A stretch of DNA of 38,474 nucleotides, from the NCBI GenBank assembly GCA_003138975.1, contig PLHQ01000022.1, forward strand, positions 1-38,474. Reading direction: 5' to 3'. Shown in pieces: positions 1-9,107 of this stretch (positions within the stretch are counted from its first letter, which is position 1; the number at the start of each line of letters is the position of its first letter). Source of the stretch: Acidobacteriaceae bacterium (GTDB lineage Bacteria > Acidobacteriota > Terriglobia > Terriglobales > Acidobacteriaceae). Position numbers and translations under genes: made by a program. The notes beneath the pieces were generated by a model, which was not told the origin of the DNA, ran no database searches, and saw only the letters and a list, made by a program, of their open reading frames with translations.

Positions 1-134
1 ACATATCATGTGCTAACGACAGGGTGGGGGCTGCGCCTTGCCCGGCATTAAGTCCGTCGGTATAGTGAGTGCCTGATGGAGGCTGAGACCGGTTGTCCCT
101 CTGTTGCACTCAAGGCGTCGAATTCCTTGTCACC

Positions 135-1970
135 ATGGCGAAGATAAGCACAACTAAGTCGAAGGAATCAGAAAGCGGCAAATTGCGGATCGGCGATGAT
201 TGGAATGCTATCCGTATCATCGCCCTTTCGCAAAGCAATCCGCTCAAGGCCATCGCGGAGTTCGTCGAGAACTGCATCGATGCGCACGCCAAGACCATTG
301 CCATCACGCGTGGCCGCGAGCACGGAGAGCACTATCTGATGGTGAAAGACGATGGCGACGGCGTCCCCCGCGATCCGCACGGGCTGCCCGACTTCAAGTA
401 CGTCGCGACTCATATCTGCGACTCGATCAAGCGACGCTTGAAGGCAGACGGCTCCGGAGGCGGCTTGCAAGGGGAATTTGGCATCGGACTGTTGAGCTTT
501 TGGACCGTGGGCGAGAGGCTCACGATGACTTCTGGCGGTGCCGATCAACGCCTCTATCAGATGGCTATGAACAAAGGGGATCCGCGCTACACCGTGAACC
601 CGCGACGCGTGCTTTTTGCCGACCCCGGCACCGAACTCAAGATCAGCCCCCTGCTCAACGGCATCCGTAGCTTGAGCGGCGAGAAGATCCAGTGGTATTT
701 GGCCTCGGAGCTGCGCGACCGGATCCGTGCTACCCAGGTTCGTATAACGGTGGTCGACAAGCTTGCGCGCAAGCAGTACCAGGTCGAGCCGCGGCAGTTC
801 GAAGGGCGCTTGCTCCACCAACTGCCGGCAGTTCGCTCCCCATTCGGCGAGGCGTATGCCGAACTGTATCTCACAGAACCGGCCGAGAACGGCCGGGTCT
901 CCCTTACCCGAGGTGGTACGCGGGTGATCGAGGATATCGGTACGCTGCCCGGTCTGGAGCGCGGGCCCTGGAGCTCTCGTTACTTGCAGGGTCTGATCGA
1001 CGTGCCCTACCTGAATCTGACACCCAGCACCCGTTCCGGGGTCATCCACGATGAACGCTATGGGGCATTTGCGGAAGCTCTCGTACCACTCGAAGCACAC
1101 CTTAATGGCCTCATCGACGCGCAGCGGCGCGCCGAGGAAGAACAGGCGAACCGGGAGTCCTTGCGTGCCATCCAGCGTGCGTTTCGCGAGGCCATGCTGG
1201 TCCTGCCGCCCGAGGAATACGATTGGTTTGACATCCAGTCACGCTCGCCGCAAGCGTTCGGTGGCGGCGAGCTGTCGGAGCGACGCGTGGAGGCATCTGG
1301 GGAGAAGGAGGGGCCCGTGCCGGGTGTTCCGGAACCGAGCGGAAGCGAATCCGCCCAGCGTCAATTCTTCGACTATGCTGGGCCTTTGCGCACTGTCGTG
1401 ATCTCGCCAGCGGCGAGCACATTGACCGTGAACCAAAGTCGGCGCTTTCGCGCACTGCCCCGGGATCGCTCGCACCGGCGAGTCGAGCAGGATTTGCTAT
1501 TTAGCTGGGAGATCGGCGAAGGAAGTGGCATGCTCTCGTCCGCCTCCGATCAAGAAGTTAGCTTCCAAGCGCCGTCGTCGCCCGGTCTCGTGCGTTTGTC
1601 CGTCACCGTCTCGCAGCGCGATGTGTGCTGCAGTGCGGAGGCACTGATCACGGTCACTGATAGCCTTGATGCGGCTGTGGGCCCTTCTCTCTTCAATGCG
1701 CGCGGCTTACCGGGCTACACGTTTGAACGAGGCGCTGGGGAACTGTGGCGCTCGCGATTTGATGCCGAGCGGAACCTGATCGTCGTGAATAACGGGCATC
1801 GCGATTTTGTCTTCGCCACGCGCAGCCGCGCCCTCCAGTTGCGGTATCTTGTGCGGCTCTACGTCAAGGAGTTGGTGCTCAAGAACTTTAGGGGACTGCC
1901 AGCCGAACAATTGATGGAGCGCATGATTGAGCTCTCACTCTATGTCGAGGAGAAATTGAAACCTGCCTGA
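135..1970 (+). CDS. GHKL-type ATPase (MORC/MutL/Hsp90-like) with C-terminal Ig-like region
   Basis: This predicted cytoplasmic ATPase has a Bergerat (GHKL) fold. The N box has E42, N46 and D49-A50 in EFVENCIDA, the G1 box is DDGDGVP (72-78), and the glycine-rich lid is GEFGIGLLSFW (113-123). A transducer-like region follows to about residue 330. Next comes a charged helical stretch (about 330-360) and then a beta-rich, Ig-like segment (about 415-510) ending in LITVTDS. The C-terminal ~95 residues are of unknown function. I chose the ATG at 135 over the in-frame 93 start because the latter adds 14 unrelated residues; the length is then 611 aa. Prokaryotic MORC-like GHKL ATPases are known from restriction-modification and conflict loci. 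The nearby helicase remnant fits such a setting, but the function here is inference. No kinase H-box or DNA-cleavage motif was recognised, so it is neither a histidine kinase nor a complete gyrase. Confidence 0.75.
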   Translation: MAKISTTKSKESESGKLRIGDDWNAIRIIALSQSNPLKAIAEFVENCIDAHAKTIAITRGREHGEHYLMVKDDGDGVPRDPHGLPDFKYVATHICDSIKRRLKADGSGGGLQGEFGIGLLSFWTVGERLTMTSGGADQRLYQMAMNKGDPRYTVNPRRVLFADPGTELKISPLLNGIRSLSGEKIQWYLASELRDRIRATQVRITVVDKLARKQYQVEPRQFEGRLLHQLPAVRSPFGEAYAELYLTEPAENGRVSLTRGGTRVIEDIGTLPGLERGPWSSRYLQGLIDVPYLNLTPSTRSGVIHDERYGAFAEALVPLEAHLNGLIDAQRRAEEEQANRESLRAIQRAFREAMLVLPPEEYDWFDIQSRSPQAFGGGELSERRVEASGEKEGPVPGVPEPSGSESAQRQFFDYAGPLRTVVISPAASTLTVNQSRRFRALPRDRSHRRVEQDLLFSWEIGEGSGMLSSASDQEVSFQAPSSPGLVRLSVTVSQRDVCCSAEALITVTDSLDAAVGPSLFNARGLPGYTFERGAGELWRSRFDAERNLIVVNNGHRDFVFATRSRALQLRYLVRLYVKELVLKNFRGLPAEQLMERMIELSLYVEEKLKPA

Positions 1971-2180
1971 AGGGTTGCAACGCACCTTGCGATTGGATAG
2001 AGGCTTGGAGCCTGCCCAGAGCCTACTCTGACTCAGGCGCCACTGGTTCGGGACGGCAGTTCCTGTTCCACCGACCGGACCTCAATACGACAACTTCGCC
2101 TCACGTCACCGCCCCTTGTAGTTGCACTGTCAGCACCTCGGACCGCAGCGCCGCATATCGCCGCCGTCGCTCACCGTGTT

Positions 2181-2498
2181 TCAGGTGCTGTCCCCTGCAC
2201 GTTGCTGACTGGCGGCACGTCTCGCCTCTCTTTGCGCCCCTTCGACCCGACATCGCTCCTCGACAGACACGACGTTGTCGGGAGTCGTCTTGCCGAAACG
2301 CTCGAAATAGAGTTGTTCGATGAACCGTGGCAGTGGCAGTTTCCACGGCTCCTGCTTGTGATTATCGATCTTGCCCAGTTTCGCCGGGTTCAACCCAAGT
2401 TCTCGGGCCATCTGTACCTGGCTGTGAGACAAATGGCGGCGCCTTCGCGCATCGATCCATTCTTGCATTTGCTGATTTGTTTTGATTTTCTTCGACAT
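2181..2498 (-). CDS. Small conserved protein of unknown function
   Basis: The product is 105 residues, basic and soluble, with no signal peptide or membrane segment. Its core (SQVQMARELGLNP, then HKQEPWK, then FIEQLYFERFGK) resembles a widespread family of short hypothetical bacterial proteins that I recall only as uncharacterised. The segment around residues 22-45 could form a helix-turn-helix-like helical pair (SQVQMARELGLN), which is suggestive but not proof of DNA binding. The last ~20 residues are rich in Arg, Ala and Gln and look like a variable tail. The start ATG at 2498 has no strong ribosome binding site. The gene lies alone between the GHKL ATPase and the helicase remnant, in a gene-poor accessory stretch. 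No function is assigned. Confidence 0.6.
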   Translation of the reverse strand: MSKKIKTNQQMQEWIDARRRRHLSHSQVQMARELGLNPAKLGKIDNHKQEPWKLPLPRFIEQLYFERFGKTTPDNVVSVEERCRVEGAQREARRAASQQRAGDST

Positions 2499-2609
2499 AC
2501 GCTATCGATTTCGCCGGGTAAAATCCTGTTTATGAAAAGATCGAGCGAGGCTCTGCTCGCTAGTTTCTGGCTGTAATGCAATTTCACGTACGTCGACTGG
2601 CTCCATCAA

Positions 2610-2906
2610 TTATCCCTCACCGGAGATCACGTGAGCAATTCGCCGCAGGTACTCATTGGCGTAGTCGCCGACGGACAGAATCACAACCAGGCGTGCTTTC
2701 GCTCGACTTAGCGCGACGTTGATCAATCGAGGCCCTTCGACAGGACGCCCCAGCAATCTCTCGCCAGTCGCGATCACTGGATCGAAAATAACAGTGTGAT
2801 ACTCGCTCCCTTGCGCCCTATGCACGGTGTTGACCGGGACCTTGGTCTGTCCAGCATTTCGGAGAAAAGTTTTGATCTGCCCCCGCTGTGCTCGATAAGG
2901 AGTCAA
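2610..2906 (-). pseudogene. Remnant of superfamily 1 (UvrD/Dna2-like) helicase, C-terminal motifs only
   Basis: The ~98 readable residues carry the C-terminal helicase motifs of superfamily 1. TPYRAQ starts the piece, then HRAQGSEYHTVIFD (motif V-like), then LINVALSRAK (motif VI with the arginine finger). A complete enzyme would have several hundred more residues upstream, with Walker A and Walker B. In-frame translation upstream of 2906 gives only non-helicase sequence before running into the exporter ATPase gene at 2986. The listed start is a TTG with no evident ribosome binding site and is probably not a real start. I read this as the 3' end of a gene whose 5' part was lost when the accessory region met the exporter operon. 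It cannot encode a working helicase. Confidence 0.75.
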
Positions 2907-2985
2907 GCGCGACCATCGTGTTACATGCTCTGATCGATTTGCCCTTTGCCGGCATCCTGGACTCAGAACAAAGCAGTGAGTAGAA

Positions 2986-3699
2986 CTATCCCGGTGGCAG
3001 GAGCATCCCCTTCTCCAGATGCCGGGTAACGTGGGCGTACGAAGCCGCGTGTGGATCGTGCGTCACCATCACAATGGTCTTGTGGAAGTCCTCATTCAGC
3101 CGCTTCAGAATCTCCAAAACTTCCGTCGCGGAATGACTGTCCAAGTCGCCGGTAGGCTCATCCGCCAGCAATAACGTTGGATCGCTCACAATTGCGCGCG
3201 CGATTGCCACGCGCTGCTCCTGTCCGCCAGACAGCTGCTTCGGAAGGTGGTTGACACGCTCCTCCAGTCCGACAAGTTTCAACGCAGTCATCACATGGTC
3301 GCGTCTCTGCTGCGGGTTGAGCTTGGTCAACAGCAGCGGCAATTCCACATTTTCAAACGCGGTGAGCACCGGAATCAGATTAAATGTTTGAAAAACGTAT
3401 CCGATGTGCTCATTGCGCCAGTGTGCCGCCTGCGAGTCATTCAACCGGAAAATATTCTGATTCTGCACCAGCAGTTCGCCAGCTGTCGGACGGTCAATCG
3501 CCGCGATCATATTCAGCAGCGTGGTCTTGCCGGAACCCGAGGGCCCCATCAGCGCCAGAAATTCGCCGGTTGCGATGTCGATCGAGACGTCGTCAAGAGC
3601 GTTCACTTCGAACGCGTCGCGCTTGAAAATCTTGCTCACATTGCGTGCCTGAACCACTTTGGTTCCGGTGGCGACTCTGGTTTCAGCAACTGTGCTCAT
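2986..3699 (-). CDS. ABC exporter ATPase (MacB/LolD/DevA type)
   Basis: This 237-residue protein is the nucleotide-binding subunit of the exporter encoded just upstream. Walker A is GPSGSGKT (52-59), the Q loop lies in VFQTFN, the signature is LSGGQ (156-160) and Walker B is LLLADE (176-181), followed by PTGDLD. The residues after the signature are EQR instead of the common QQR, a mild variation. The family energises FtsX-fold permeases that move lipids, lipoproteins, peptides or drugs across the envelope by mechanotransmission rather than through a classical channel. The gene is the last of a five-gene minus-strand operon and starts 4 bp after the stop of the membrane-fusion gene, so translation is probably coupled. 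The substrate is unknown. Its 3' end directly adjoins the helicase remnant. Confidence 0.9.
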   Translation of the reverse strand: MSTVAETRVATGTKVVQARNVSKIFKRDAFEVNALDDVSIDIATGEFLALMGPSGSGKTTLLNMIAAIDRPTAGELLVQNQNIFRLNDSQAAHWRNEHIGYVFQTFNLIPVLTAFENVELPLLLTKLNPQQRRDHVMTALKLVGLEERVNHLPKQLSGGQEQRVAIARAIVSDPTLLLADEPTGDLDSHSATEVLEILKRLNEDFHKTIVMVTHDPHAASYAHVTRHLEKGMLLPPG

Positions 3700-3703
3700 G
3701 AAA

Positions 3704-5077
3704 TTACCCTTTCACCTTAATTGTGTCCCCATCCTTAAGATCCTGTGGCCCTTTAGTGATCACGCTTTCACCGCCTACCAATCCATCGATGAGGAAACCG
3801 TCAATGCGCTGGCTCAACACGTGAACCTCGCGCATGCGCGCCTTGCTATTGAAGGCTAAGAACACCACCTTTTTTCCGTCGTGATCTCGCACCGCAGCGG
3901 TCGGCACAAACGCTCCCACCGGTTGCGTGCTCGCAGCTTTTGGCGCGTCCGCCAGGAATTTCACCGTGGCGTTCATCTCCGGCCGCAGAAATACGTCTGG
4001 ATATTTGTCCGGATTCAACACCTGCACCTTCACTTGTACCGTGGCTTTCTGTCGATTAGCCTCGGGAGAAATCTGCGCAATTTCGCCGTCATACTTCTTG
4101 TCGGGATAGGTGTCCGTGGTGACGATGCCCTTCTGTTTGGGACCGAGCCGGGCAAAGTCAGCCTGTGCGATGTCGAGTTCAACCTGAAGATCGTTCAAGT
4201 CCGCCAGTGACACCACCGATCCCTGAGGCCCGCCGGCCGCCGCGCTGGCAAACTGCGCAGTGATGAGTTCCCCTTTTTCCGCTGTGCGATCCAGAATCGT
4301 GCCGGTGACAGGCGCTCGAATCACCGTAGCGTCAAGCTGCGATTTCGCGTAATCGGCAAGCCCTTGCGCCTGAGCCACCGATCCGCGGGCGCGGGCGATC
4401 TCCTCCAGCCGTGGCCCGATCTTCATCAGTTGAAAAGCTTTGTCCAGCGAATTGACTCGTTGCTGGTCCGAATCGAACTTGGCAGTAGCATCGTCCAATG
4501 TCTGGCGCGAAACGACCCCTCCGGCGGAAAGTTCTTTGGTACGGTCCAGAGTCAGTCTGTCATTCACCAGCGTGGCGCGTGCTTCATCAAGATTGTGTTG
4601 CGCCTCCTGAATTTCCTCCGGACGGGATCCGTGCTCCAATTCCTCGAGATAAGCGCGAGCGTTGTCCAACGCCCCCTTCGCCTGTTCGTAGGAAGCGCGA
4701 AACTCCTCATCCTCCAACCGCACCAGGACCTGGCCCTCGTTAACCTTGTCGCCTTTTTCCACACCAATCCAGGCCAAGCGTCCAGTAACCTTGGAATTCA
4801 CATTGATGGTGTGATGAGCAACGATGTAGCCCGTAGCCGATAGCACCGTGTCTCCGGCGTCACTGTTCTCCGCCGCCGCGCGCGCGACTTCCACCTCTGG
4901 TACGTCGCGGGCGAACATGCGGTAAGCCAGAGCGGAAACGCTCAATACGGCTATGACCAGAATTCCAATCACAATGTATCGGCGAGCCCACGTCGGAGGT
5001 TCACCACCGCTCGTGGCGCGCGCCGTGCGGTCGATTCGCAAGCTCTGCAGGTCTTCGTGTTTTGCGTCAATCGGCAT
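3704..5077 (-). CDS. Membrane-fusion protein (HlyD/RND-type periplasmic adaptor)
   Basis: This 457-residue adaptor is anchored by one N-terminal membrane segment (about residues 33-52, [20 protein letters not shown]). A split biotinyl/lipoyl-like domain follows: [12 protein letters not shown] before the hairpin and [14 protein letters not shown] after it. The two halves are separated by a long, charged coiled-coil hairpin (about 135-265), rich in Glu, Ala and Gln. The C-terminal half is the beta-barrel and membrane-proximal part typical of MacA/HlyD proteins. In the family this subunit links an inner-membrane ABC pump to an outer-membrane channel, which implies a diderm envelope. No TolC-like gene lies in the window, so the channel is presumably encoded elsewhere. 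The gene sits between the third permease (49 bp upstream) and the ATPase (4 bp downstream). Confidence 0.88.
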   Translation of the reverse strand: MPIDAKHEDLQSLRIDRTARATSGGEPPTWARRYIVIGILVIAVLSVSALAYRMFARDVPEVEVARAAAENSDAGDTVLSATGYIVAHHTINVNSKVTGRLAWIGVEKGDKVNEGQVLVRLEDEEFRASYEQAKGALDNARAYLEELEHGSRPEEIQEAQHNLDEARATLVNDRLTLDRTKELSAGGVVSRQTLDDATAKFDSDQQRVNSLDKAFQLMKIGPRLEEIARARGSVAQAQGLADYAKSQLDATVIRAPVTGTILDRTAEKGELITAQFASAAAGGPQGSVVSLADLNDLQVELDIAQADFARLGPKQKGIVTTDTYPDKKYDGEIAQISPEANRQKATVQVKVQVLNPDKYPDVFLRPEMNATVKFLADAPKAASTQPVGAFVPTAAVRDHDGKKVVFLAFNSKARMREVHVLSQRIDGFLIDGLVGGESVITKGPQDLKDGDTIKVKG

Positions 5078-5126
5078 AACTATGGATACGGATGATGTGC
5101 GGATCTAGTTTCCTGAAAACTCCAAA

Positions 5127-6290
5127 TCAACCGCGCAGCGCAGTCAGAATATTCTGCCGTGCAGCATGCCACGCGGGGAACAGCCCGCCGAACAGGCCCA
5201 TGGCGAGTGCAAACAGAATCGCATACGCCGCGACCTGGGGTGTAATTTGCAGGCTGAACACCACCTCGCTGAACGTCACCGCATTCGACGTCCCGGTCTG
5301 CAGTCCGTTGAAGGGCAGCATCAATAGAATCCCCGCTACCGCACCCAGCATAGCCAGCAGGAGGGATTCCAAAACAAACGAAGTCAGAATGGCGGGACGA
5401 GAGAATCCCAGGACCCGCAAAGTTGCGATTTCACGCCCGCGGTACGCTACCGCCGCGTACATGGTATTCATCGCCGCAAAACTGGATCCAATCGCCATGA
5501 TGATCGCGACCACAATGCCGATGTACTTAATAGGAGCGCCCGAACTGGTCTGCTTGGCGTAATAATCTGTTTCGAGAACTCCTTCCAATTTCAGCCGCTG
5601 ATCGTCGCTGACGCGATTCTTGAGCGCATCGGCGGCAATGGGATCGGTTGCACGCAAGTAAGCCGAGGCATAGCCGCCCTGCCGATCGAAGTCCGAGGCC
5701 ATCTGATTCACGTCGCCCCAAACTTCAGACTCGTAAGCTGAGCCGCCAGCGTCGAAGACTCCCACTACTTTCCACGACCCTTTGCCGAAGTCCATGGTGT
5801 CGCCAATGTTCGCGTGCGAGAAGCGCGAGCGAATGGACTTGCTCACCACCACTTCACGCTGGCCCGTCTGAAACCAGCGCCCCTCGATCAGCTTCGCGCT
5901 AGGCCGAAGCTCGAGGCCATCCGGCATCATGCCGCGCACCGTGACGTTCACTTCGCCCGTACCATCTTTGCGCGGAAGCACAATCACTACTACCCACTCG
6001 CCGGAAACCATTGGCTCGCCGTGACTATCTTTCGCAATACCGGGAAGAACCTTCAAAGTCGGAAACAGCGCGGCATCAAAACCACCGGACAACTCCGCTT
6101 CCGATCCTTTGCGCAGCACCAGCACATTTTGCGGATTTCCGCTCGAAACGAAAGCCTTCTGCAACCCCGCCAGCAACGCCATCAGGAAAATCGCCGTAGT
6201 CACAGTGAGTGCGATACCCAGCGCGGTCATGATCGTCAGCCCCTTGCGGAGCCTCAAGTTGCGGACGTTATAACTGATCGGTATCGCCAT
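5127..6290 (-). CDS. ABC exporter permease, FtsX/MacB type (third paralogue)
   Basis: The 387-residue protein has the FtsX/MacB plan. The first membrane helix lies near residues 18-42 (LTIMTALGIALTVTTAIFLM), then a large periplasmic domain (about 45-250), then three helices in the C-terminal third, including IGIVVAIIMAIGSSFAAMNT. The segment GREIATLRVLGFSRPAI is the cytoplasmic coupling helix region that contacts the ATPase in this family. It is clearly more diverged than the other two permeases of the operon, which resemble each other closely, so it may be the obligate partner in a heterodimer. The gene starts 28 bp after the second permease stops. The substrate is unknown. Confidence 0.88.
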   Translation of the reverse strand: MAIPISYNVRNLRLRKGLTIMTALGIALTVTTAIFLMALLAGLQKAFVSSGNPQNVLVLRKGSEAELSGGFDAALFPTLKVLPGIAKDSHGEPMVSGEWVVVIVLPRKDGTGEVNVTVRGMMPDGLELRPSAKLIEGRWFQTGQREVVVSKSIRSRFSHANIGDTMDFGKGSWKVVGVFDAGGSAYESEVWGDVNQMASDFDRQGGYASAYLRATDPIAADALKNRVSDDQRLKLEGVLETDYYAKQTSSGAPIKYIGIVVAIIMAIGSSFAAMNTMYAAVAYRGREIATLRVLGFSRPAILTSFVLESLLLAMLGAVAGILLMLPFNGLQTGTSNAVTFSEVVFSLQITPQVAAYAILFALAMGLFGGLFPAWHAARQNILTALRG

Positions 6291-6318
6291 AAATTCACTC
6301 TCAACTCACCTGAGGTTC

Positions 6319-7470
6319 TTAGCCAATGTGGCGCAGACCCTCCACGATATTGGTCCGCGACGCACCGTACGCGGGAACGTATCCGCTCAAGAAGCCAACT
6401 GTCGCCGCCACCAGCAACGACAGCGCCACCGTGGGCAGCGTAACTTTCATGTCCATGGGGATGCCTATCGCGACCGAGGAGTGCGTCAACAACTGAATCA
6501 ACCCGGCCGCCCCAAATATTCCGAGCAGACCGCCCGACACAGCCAACGCCACCGCTTCAAACACGAAGAGCGAAAGCACTCGCTGACGCGTGAATCCCAG
6601 CGCTTTCAGCACGGCCACTTCGCGGGTCCGGCTGCGCACCGACATGGCCATGGTGTTCGCCGAAACCAGAAGGATTGCAAACACTACTGCACCGCAAATG
6701 CCGAGAATAAAAGCCTTCACGTTGCCCAGGGTAGCCACAAAATCGAGCTGGAAAGCTTTCTCGCTCTCGGTCTTCGTTCGCAAAGGCGAATTGCGGAACA
6801 TGTCGTCAATCTCGCTCGAGACCCGCGCCACATCGCCGGGTTGGGCCAACTGAGTGCCATACCAGCCTGCCTGCCCTTTGAACCAGGCCACCGACTCTTC
6901 GAGATACTTGGCATTGAAATACAGCGAGTTCTGCGGCGGATCCCGGTGGTAGATGCCGCGAATTGTCAGCTCGGGGTTCACCTCAAAGATCGTCCCCAAC
7001 AGCGTGATCTTATCGCCGATTTTCCACCCATACTTGTTAGCCAGCGTCACATCCACCAGGGCTCCGGCCCGGTCGCGCTGCCAGGCCAGCACTTGATCCG
7101 GGGGAACGATCTTGTCGGACGCAACCTTCAAATACTCGTCCGGGTCGGTGGCGATCTGCGCAAAGAAGTTCTCTGGACGGTCATCCTTATATCGTCCCCC
7201 AAACCATGTCATCGGAACCACTGCCACCACTCCGGGAATGCTTCGAATTTTGTCGCGATAGTATGCGGGCAGAAAAAATGCCAGCGAAACCCGGTCGCGC
7301 GTAATCACTCGTTTGGCCGAATCCGGCGCGCCTACATCGATATAAAACGTGCGCCAGATCGACATCATCAGCGTAAGCAACAGCAGCGAAAAACTGATGC
7401 TCAGCATCGTCAACAGGCTGCGCCGCTTGTTACGAAACGTATTGCGCACGACAAAACCGCCCAGCGTCAT
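6319..7470 (-). CDS. ABC exporter permease, FtsX/MacB type (second paralogue)
   Basis: This 383-residue permease begins with FVVRNTFRNKRRSLLTMLSI, matching the beginning of its upstream paralogue almost residue for residue. That similarity decides the ATG at 7470 over the ATG at 7503, which would add 11 residues and overlap the upstream gene. One N-terminal helix (FSLLLLTLMMSIW) is followed by a periplasmic domain of about 200 residues. Three C-terminal helices then flank the coupling segment VRSRTREVAVLKALGFTRQ. The gene starts 4 bp after the stop of the first permease. It and the first permease are evidently recent tandem duplicates, and such pairs can form an asymmetric dimer. The cargo cannot be told from sequence. 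Confidence 0.88.
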   Translation of the reverse strand: MTLGGFVVRNTFRNKRRSLLTMLSISFSLLLLTLMMSIWRTFYIDVGAPDSAKRVITRDRVSLAFFLPAYYRDKIRSIPGVVAVVPMTWFGGRYKDDRPENFFAQIATDPDEYLKVASDKIVPPDQVLAWQRDRAGALVDVTLANKYGWKIGDKITLLGTIFEVNPELTIRGIYHRDPPQNSLYFNAKYLEESVAWFKGQAGWYGTQLAQPGDVARVSSEIDDMFRNSPLRTKTESEKAFQLDFVATLGNVKAFILGICGAVVFAILLVSANTMAMSVRSRTREVAVLKALGFTRQRVLSLFVFEAVALAVSGGLLGIFGAAGLIQLLTHSSVAIGIPMDMKVTLPTVALSLLVAATVGFLSGYVPAYGASRTNIVEGLRHIG

Positions 7471-7474
7471 AATG

Positions 7475-8623
7475 TCAACCGATGTGGCGCAACCCGTCCA
7501 CAATGTTTACTTGCGAAGCGTGATAAGACGGAATCAGCGAGCTCACAAGGCCCACCAATCCGGAAACGAACAGAGCCACCGCCCACATGCCAGGGGTCAC
7601 CTTCATATTGTAAAAACTGAAGAACTGGGGCGAGTGTGTCACCGCGTAAATCAGAACGTACGCCAGGCCCACGCCAATCACCCCGCCGGCCACGGCCAGT
7701 GCTACCGCTTCGCTCACGAAGAGTCCAAGCACGCTCTGCCGGGTGAAACCCAAAGTCTTAAGCACGGCCACTTCCCGTGTTCGCTCGCGGATCGACATCG
7801 CCATGGTGTTGGCGGAAACCAGCAGCGTGGCAAACACCACTGCCGAACAAATCATCAGGATGAAAGCCTTCACGTTGCCCAGCATCGCCACAAACTCCAG
7901 GCCGAACGCCTTTTCGCTCTCCGATTTTGTAGGTTGAGGCGAGTTGCGAAACATGTCATCCACAGTGCTCGCGATCCGGCTCACATCCCCCGGAGAAGCC
8001 GCGAGAATACTGAAAGTCCCCGCCTGCCCCTTGAACCAAGAAACCGCCTCTTCCACATACTTGGCGTTGAAATAGACCGACTTGTTATCCGGGTAAGAAT
8101 TGAAAATACCTCGAACGTACAGCTCCAAATCGACTGGATAAATCGTGCCCTGCAGAACGATTCGGTCACCCACCTTCCAGCCGTACTTCTTGGCCAGCGT
8201 GTCGTCGACGATCACCCCCTGGCGGTCCCGCAGCCACGCCGCTCGTTGCTCCTCGGGCATTTGTATATCCCGGAACACTTTGAAAAATTCCTCGGGATCC
8301 GTGCCGAACTGTGCGAAAAAGTTCTCCGGCTTCTGGTCCTTGTAAATTCCCCCGAACCACGAAACCGGCACCACTGCCACCACTCCGGACACCGCCCTAA
8401 TTTTCTCTCGATAGTAGCCGGGCAGACTAAACGTCAAGGAAACACGATGCCGCACCACCAGCCTTTCCGCCGACTCCGCGCTCCCCTCATCGAGATAGAA
8501 AGCCCGCCAGATCGTCATCATCAGCGTCAGTAAAAGCAAAGAAAAAGCGATGCTGAGGACCGTCAGAATGCTGCGCCGCTTATTGCGGAAGGCGTTCTTC
8601 GTTACAAATAGGGTCAAAGTCAT
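7475..8623 (-). CDS. ABC exporter permease, FtsX/MacB type (first paralogue, first gene of operon)
   Basis: This 382-residue permease opens the minus-strand exporter operon. It has the same layout as the next gene: FVTKNAFRNKRRSILTVLSI leading into the first helix, a periplasmic domain, three C-terminal helices, and the coupling motif IRERTREVAVLKTLGFTRQ. It ends in the same short motif as its duplicate, GLRHIG. The 484 bp upstream of it is shared with the divergent pseudokinase gene, so the two transcription units may share a control region. An operon of three permeases, an adaptor and one ATPase is larger than the usual MacAB or DevBCA set. Which two permeases form the working dimer is open. 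Confidence 0.88.
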   Translation of the reverse strand: MTLTLFVTKNAFRNKRRSILTVLSIAFSLLLLTLMMTIWRAFYLDEGSAESAERLVVRHRVSLTFSLPGYYREKIRAVSGVVAVVPVSWFGGIYKDQKPENFFAQFGTDPEEFFKVFRDIQMPEEQRAAWLRDRQGVIVDDTLAKKYGWKVGDRIVLQGTIYPVDLELYVRGIFNSYPDNKSVYFNAKYVEEAVSWFKGQAGTFSILAASPGDVSRIASTVDDMFRNSPQPTKSESEKAFGLEFVAMLGNVKAFILMICSAVVFATLLVSANTMAMSIRERTREVAVLKTLGFTRQSVLGLFVSEAVALAVAGGVIGVGLAYVLIYAVTHSPQFFSFYNMKVTPGMWAVALFVSGLVGLVSSLIPSYHASQVNIVDGLRHIG

Positions 8624-9107
8624 GGTTGAGACCCAGGGAAGATGCGGTGTGCTGGACTGCGGAAAAGCTTAGTCCATGCCGGCCTCAAGGATAAACGAAG
8701 GACCGCGCTCCCCACAACTAGCCTCCGAGCGGCAACCCTCATGCGACTGCGTTCCGGCACAACCCTATGCTCGACCCGCCCGTTCCTGCCCGCCAGTGGA
8801 GATCGTCATCCGGCCCACGTGACAAATGTCACCTTCATTTCTTCTTACAGAGTTAAACGTTTCGCCTGGCAAAAGGTCACGGCGCGAGCCAGGGCATTAT
8901 TCTTGCCATACCAACGACGCTCCTCGGACTGAATGACCAAATACAGTCGGCCTATCGTTTTCACACTCTTTATTTTCAGTACTTTGGTAACTCGAACCCT
9001 CCTCTCGACAGCGCTATCCTAACCATACCCTGCCCCGGGTTTTTAACCCACGCAGCTTCTCAACAGGAAACTGCGCGGCTTTTTTTCTGTGATGAGGCAC
9101 GGAGCAA
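8624..9107 (+). other. Divergent intergenic region between exporter operon and PEGA pseudokinase
   Basis: There is no convincing reading frame in these 484 bp; the one short frame (8642-8932) has no family character. The region must hold the promoters of two divergent units, but I could not pick a clear -35/-10 pair for either. It contains a short inverted repeat, GGGTT-TTT-AACCC (9037-9049), and a terminator-like hairpin at 9048-9086, listed separately. Confidence 0.6.
9048..9086 (+). terminator. Terminator-like hairpin in the leader of the pseudokinase gene
   Basis: The arms CCACGCAG (9048-9055) and CTGCGCGG (9071-9078) pair with one A-C mismatch around a 15-nt loop, and seven T residues (9080-9086) follow. 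The start codon is 21 nt downstream. The first two C residues of the 5' arm are also part of the small GGGTT/AACCC hairpin just upstream, so the two structures partly compete. No gene on this strand ends here, so it looks like a leader attenuator rather than the end of a transcript. The stem is modest and the call is tentative. Confidence 0.4.

Noticed and set aside
168-1100. 310-aa minus-strand frame opposite the GHKL ATPase
   Set aside because: No recognisable domain, and the opposite frame holds the intact N, G1 and G2 boxes.
6328-8533. Long plus-strand open frames opposite the permease genes (430 and 394 aa)
   Set aside because: They are antisense to clear permeases, are rich in His, Arg and Gln with no domain, and mirror the codon pattern of the opposite strand.
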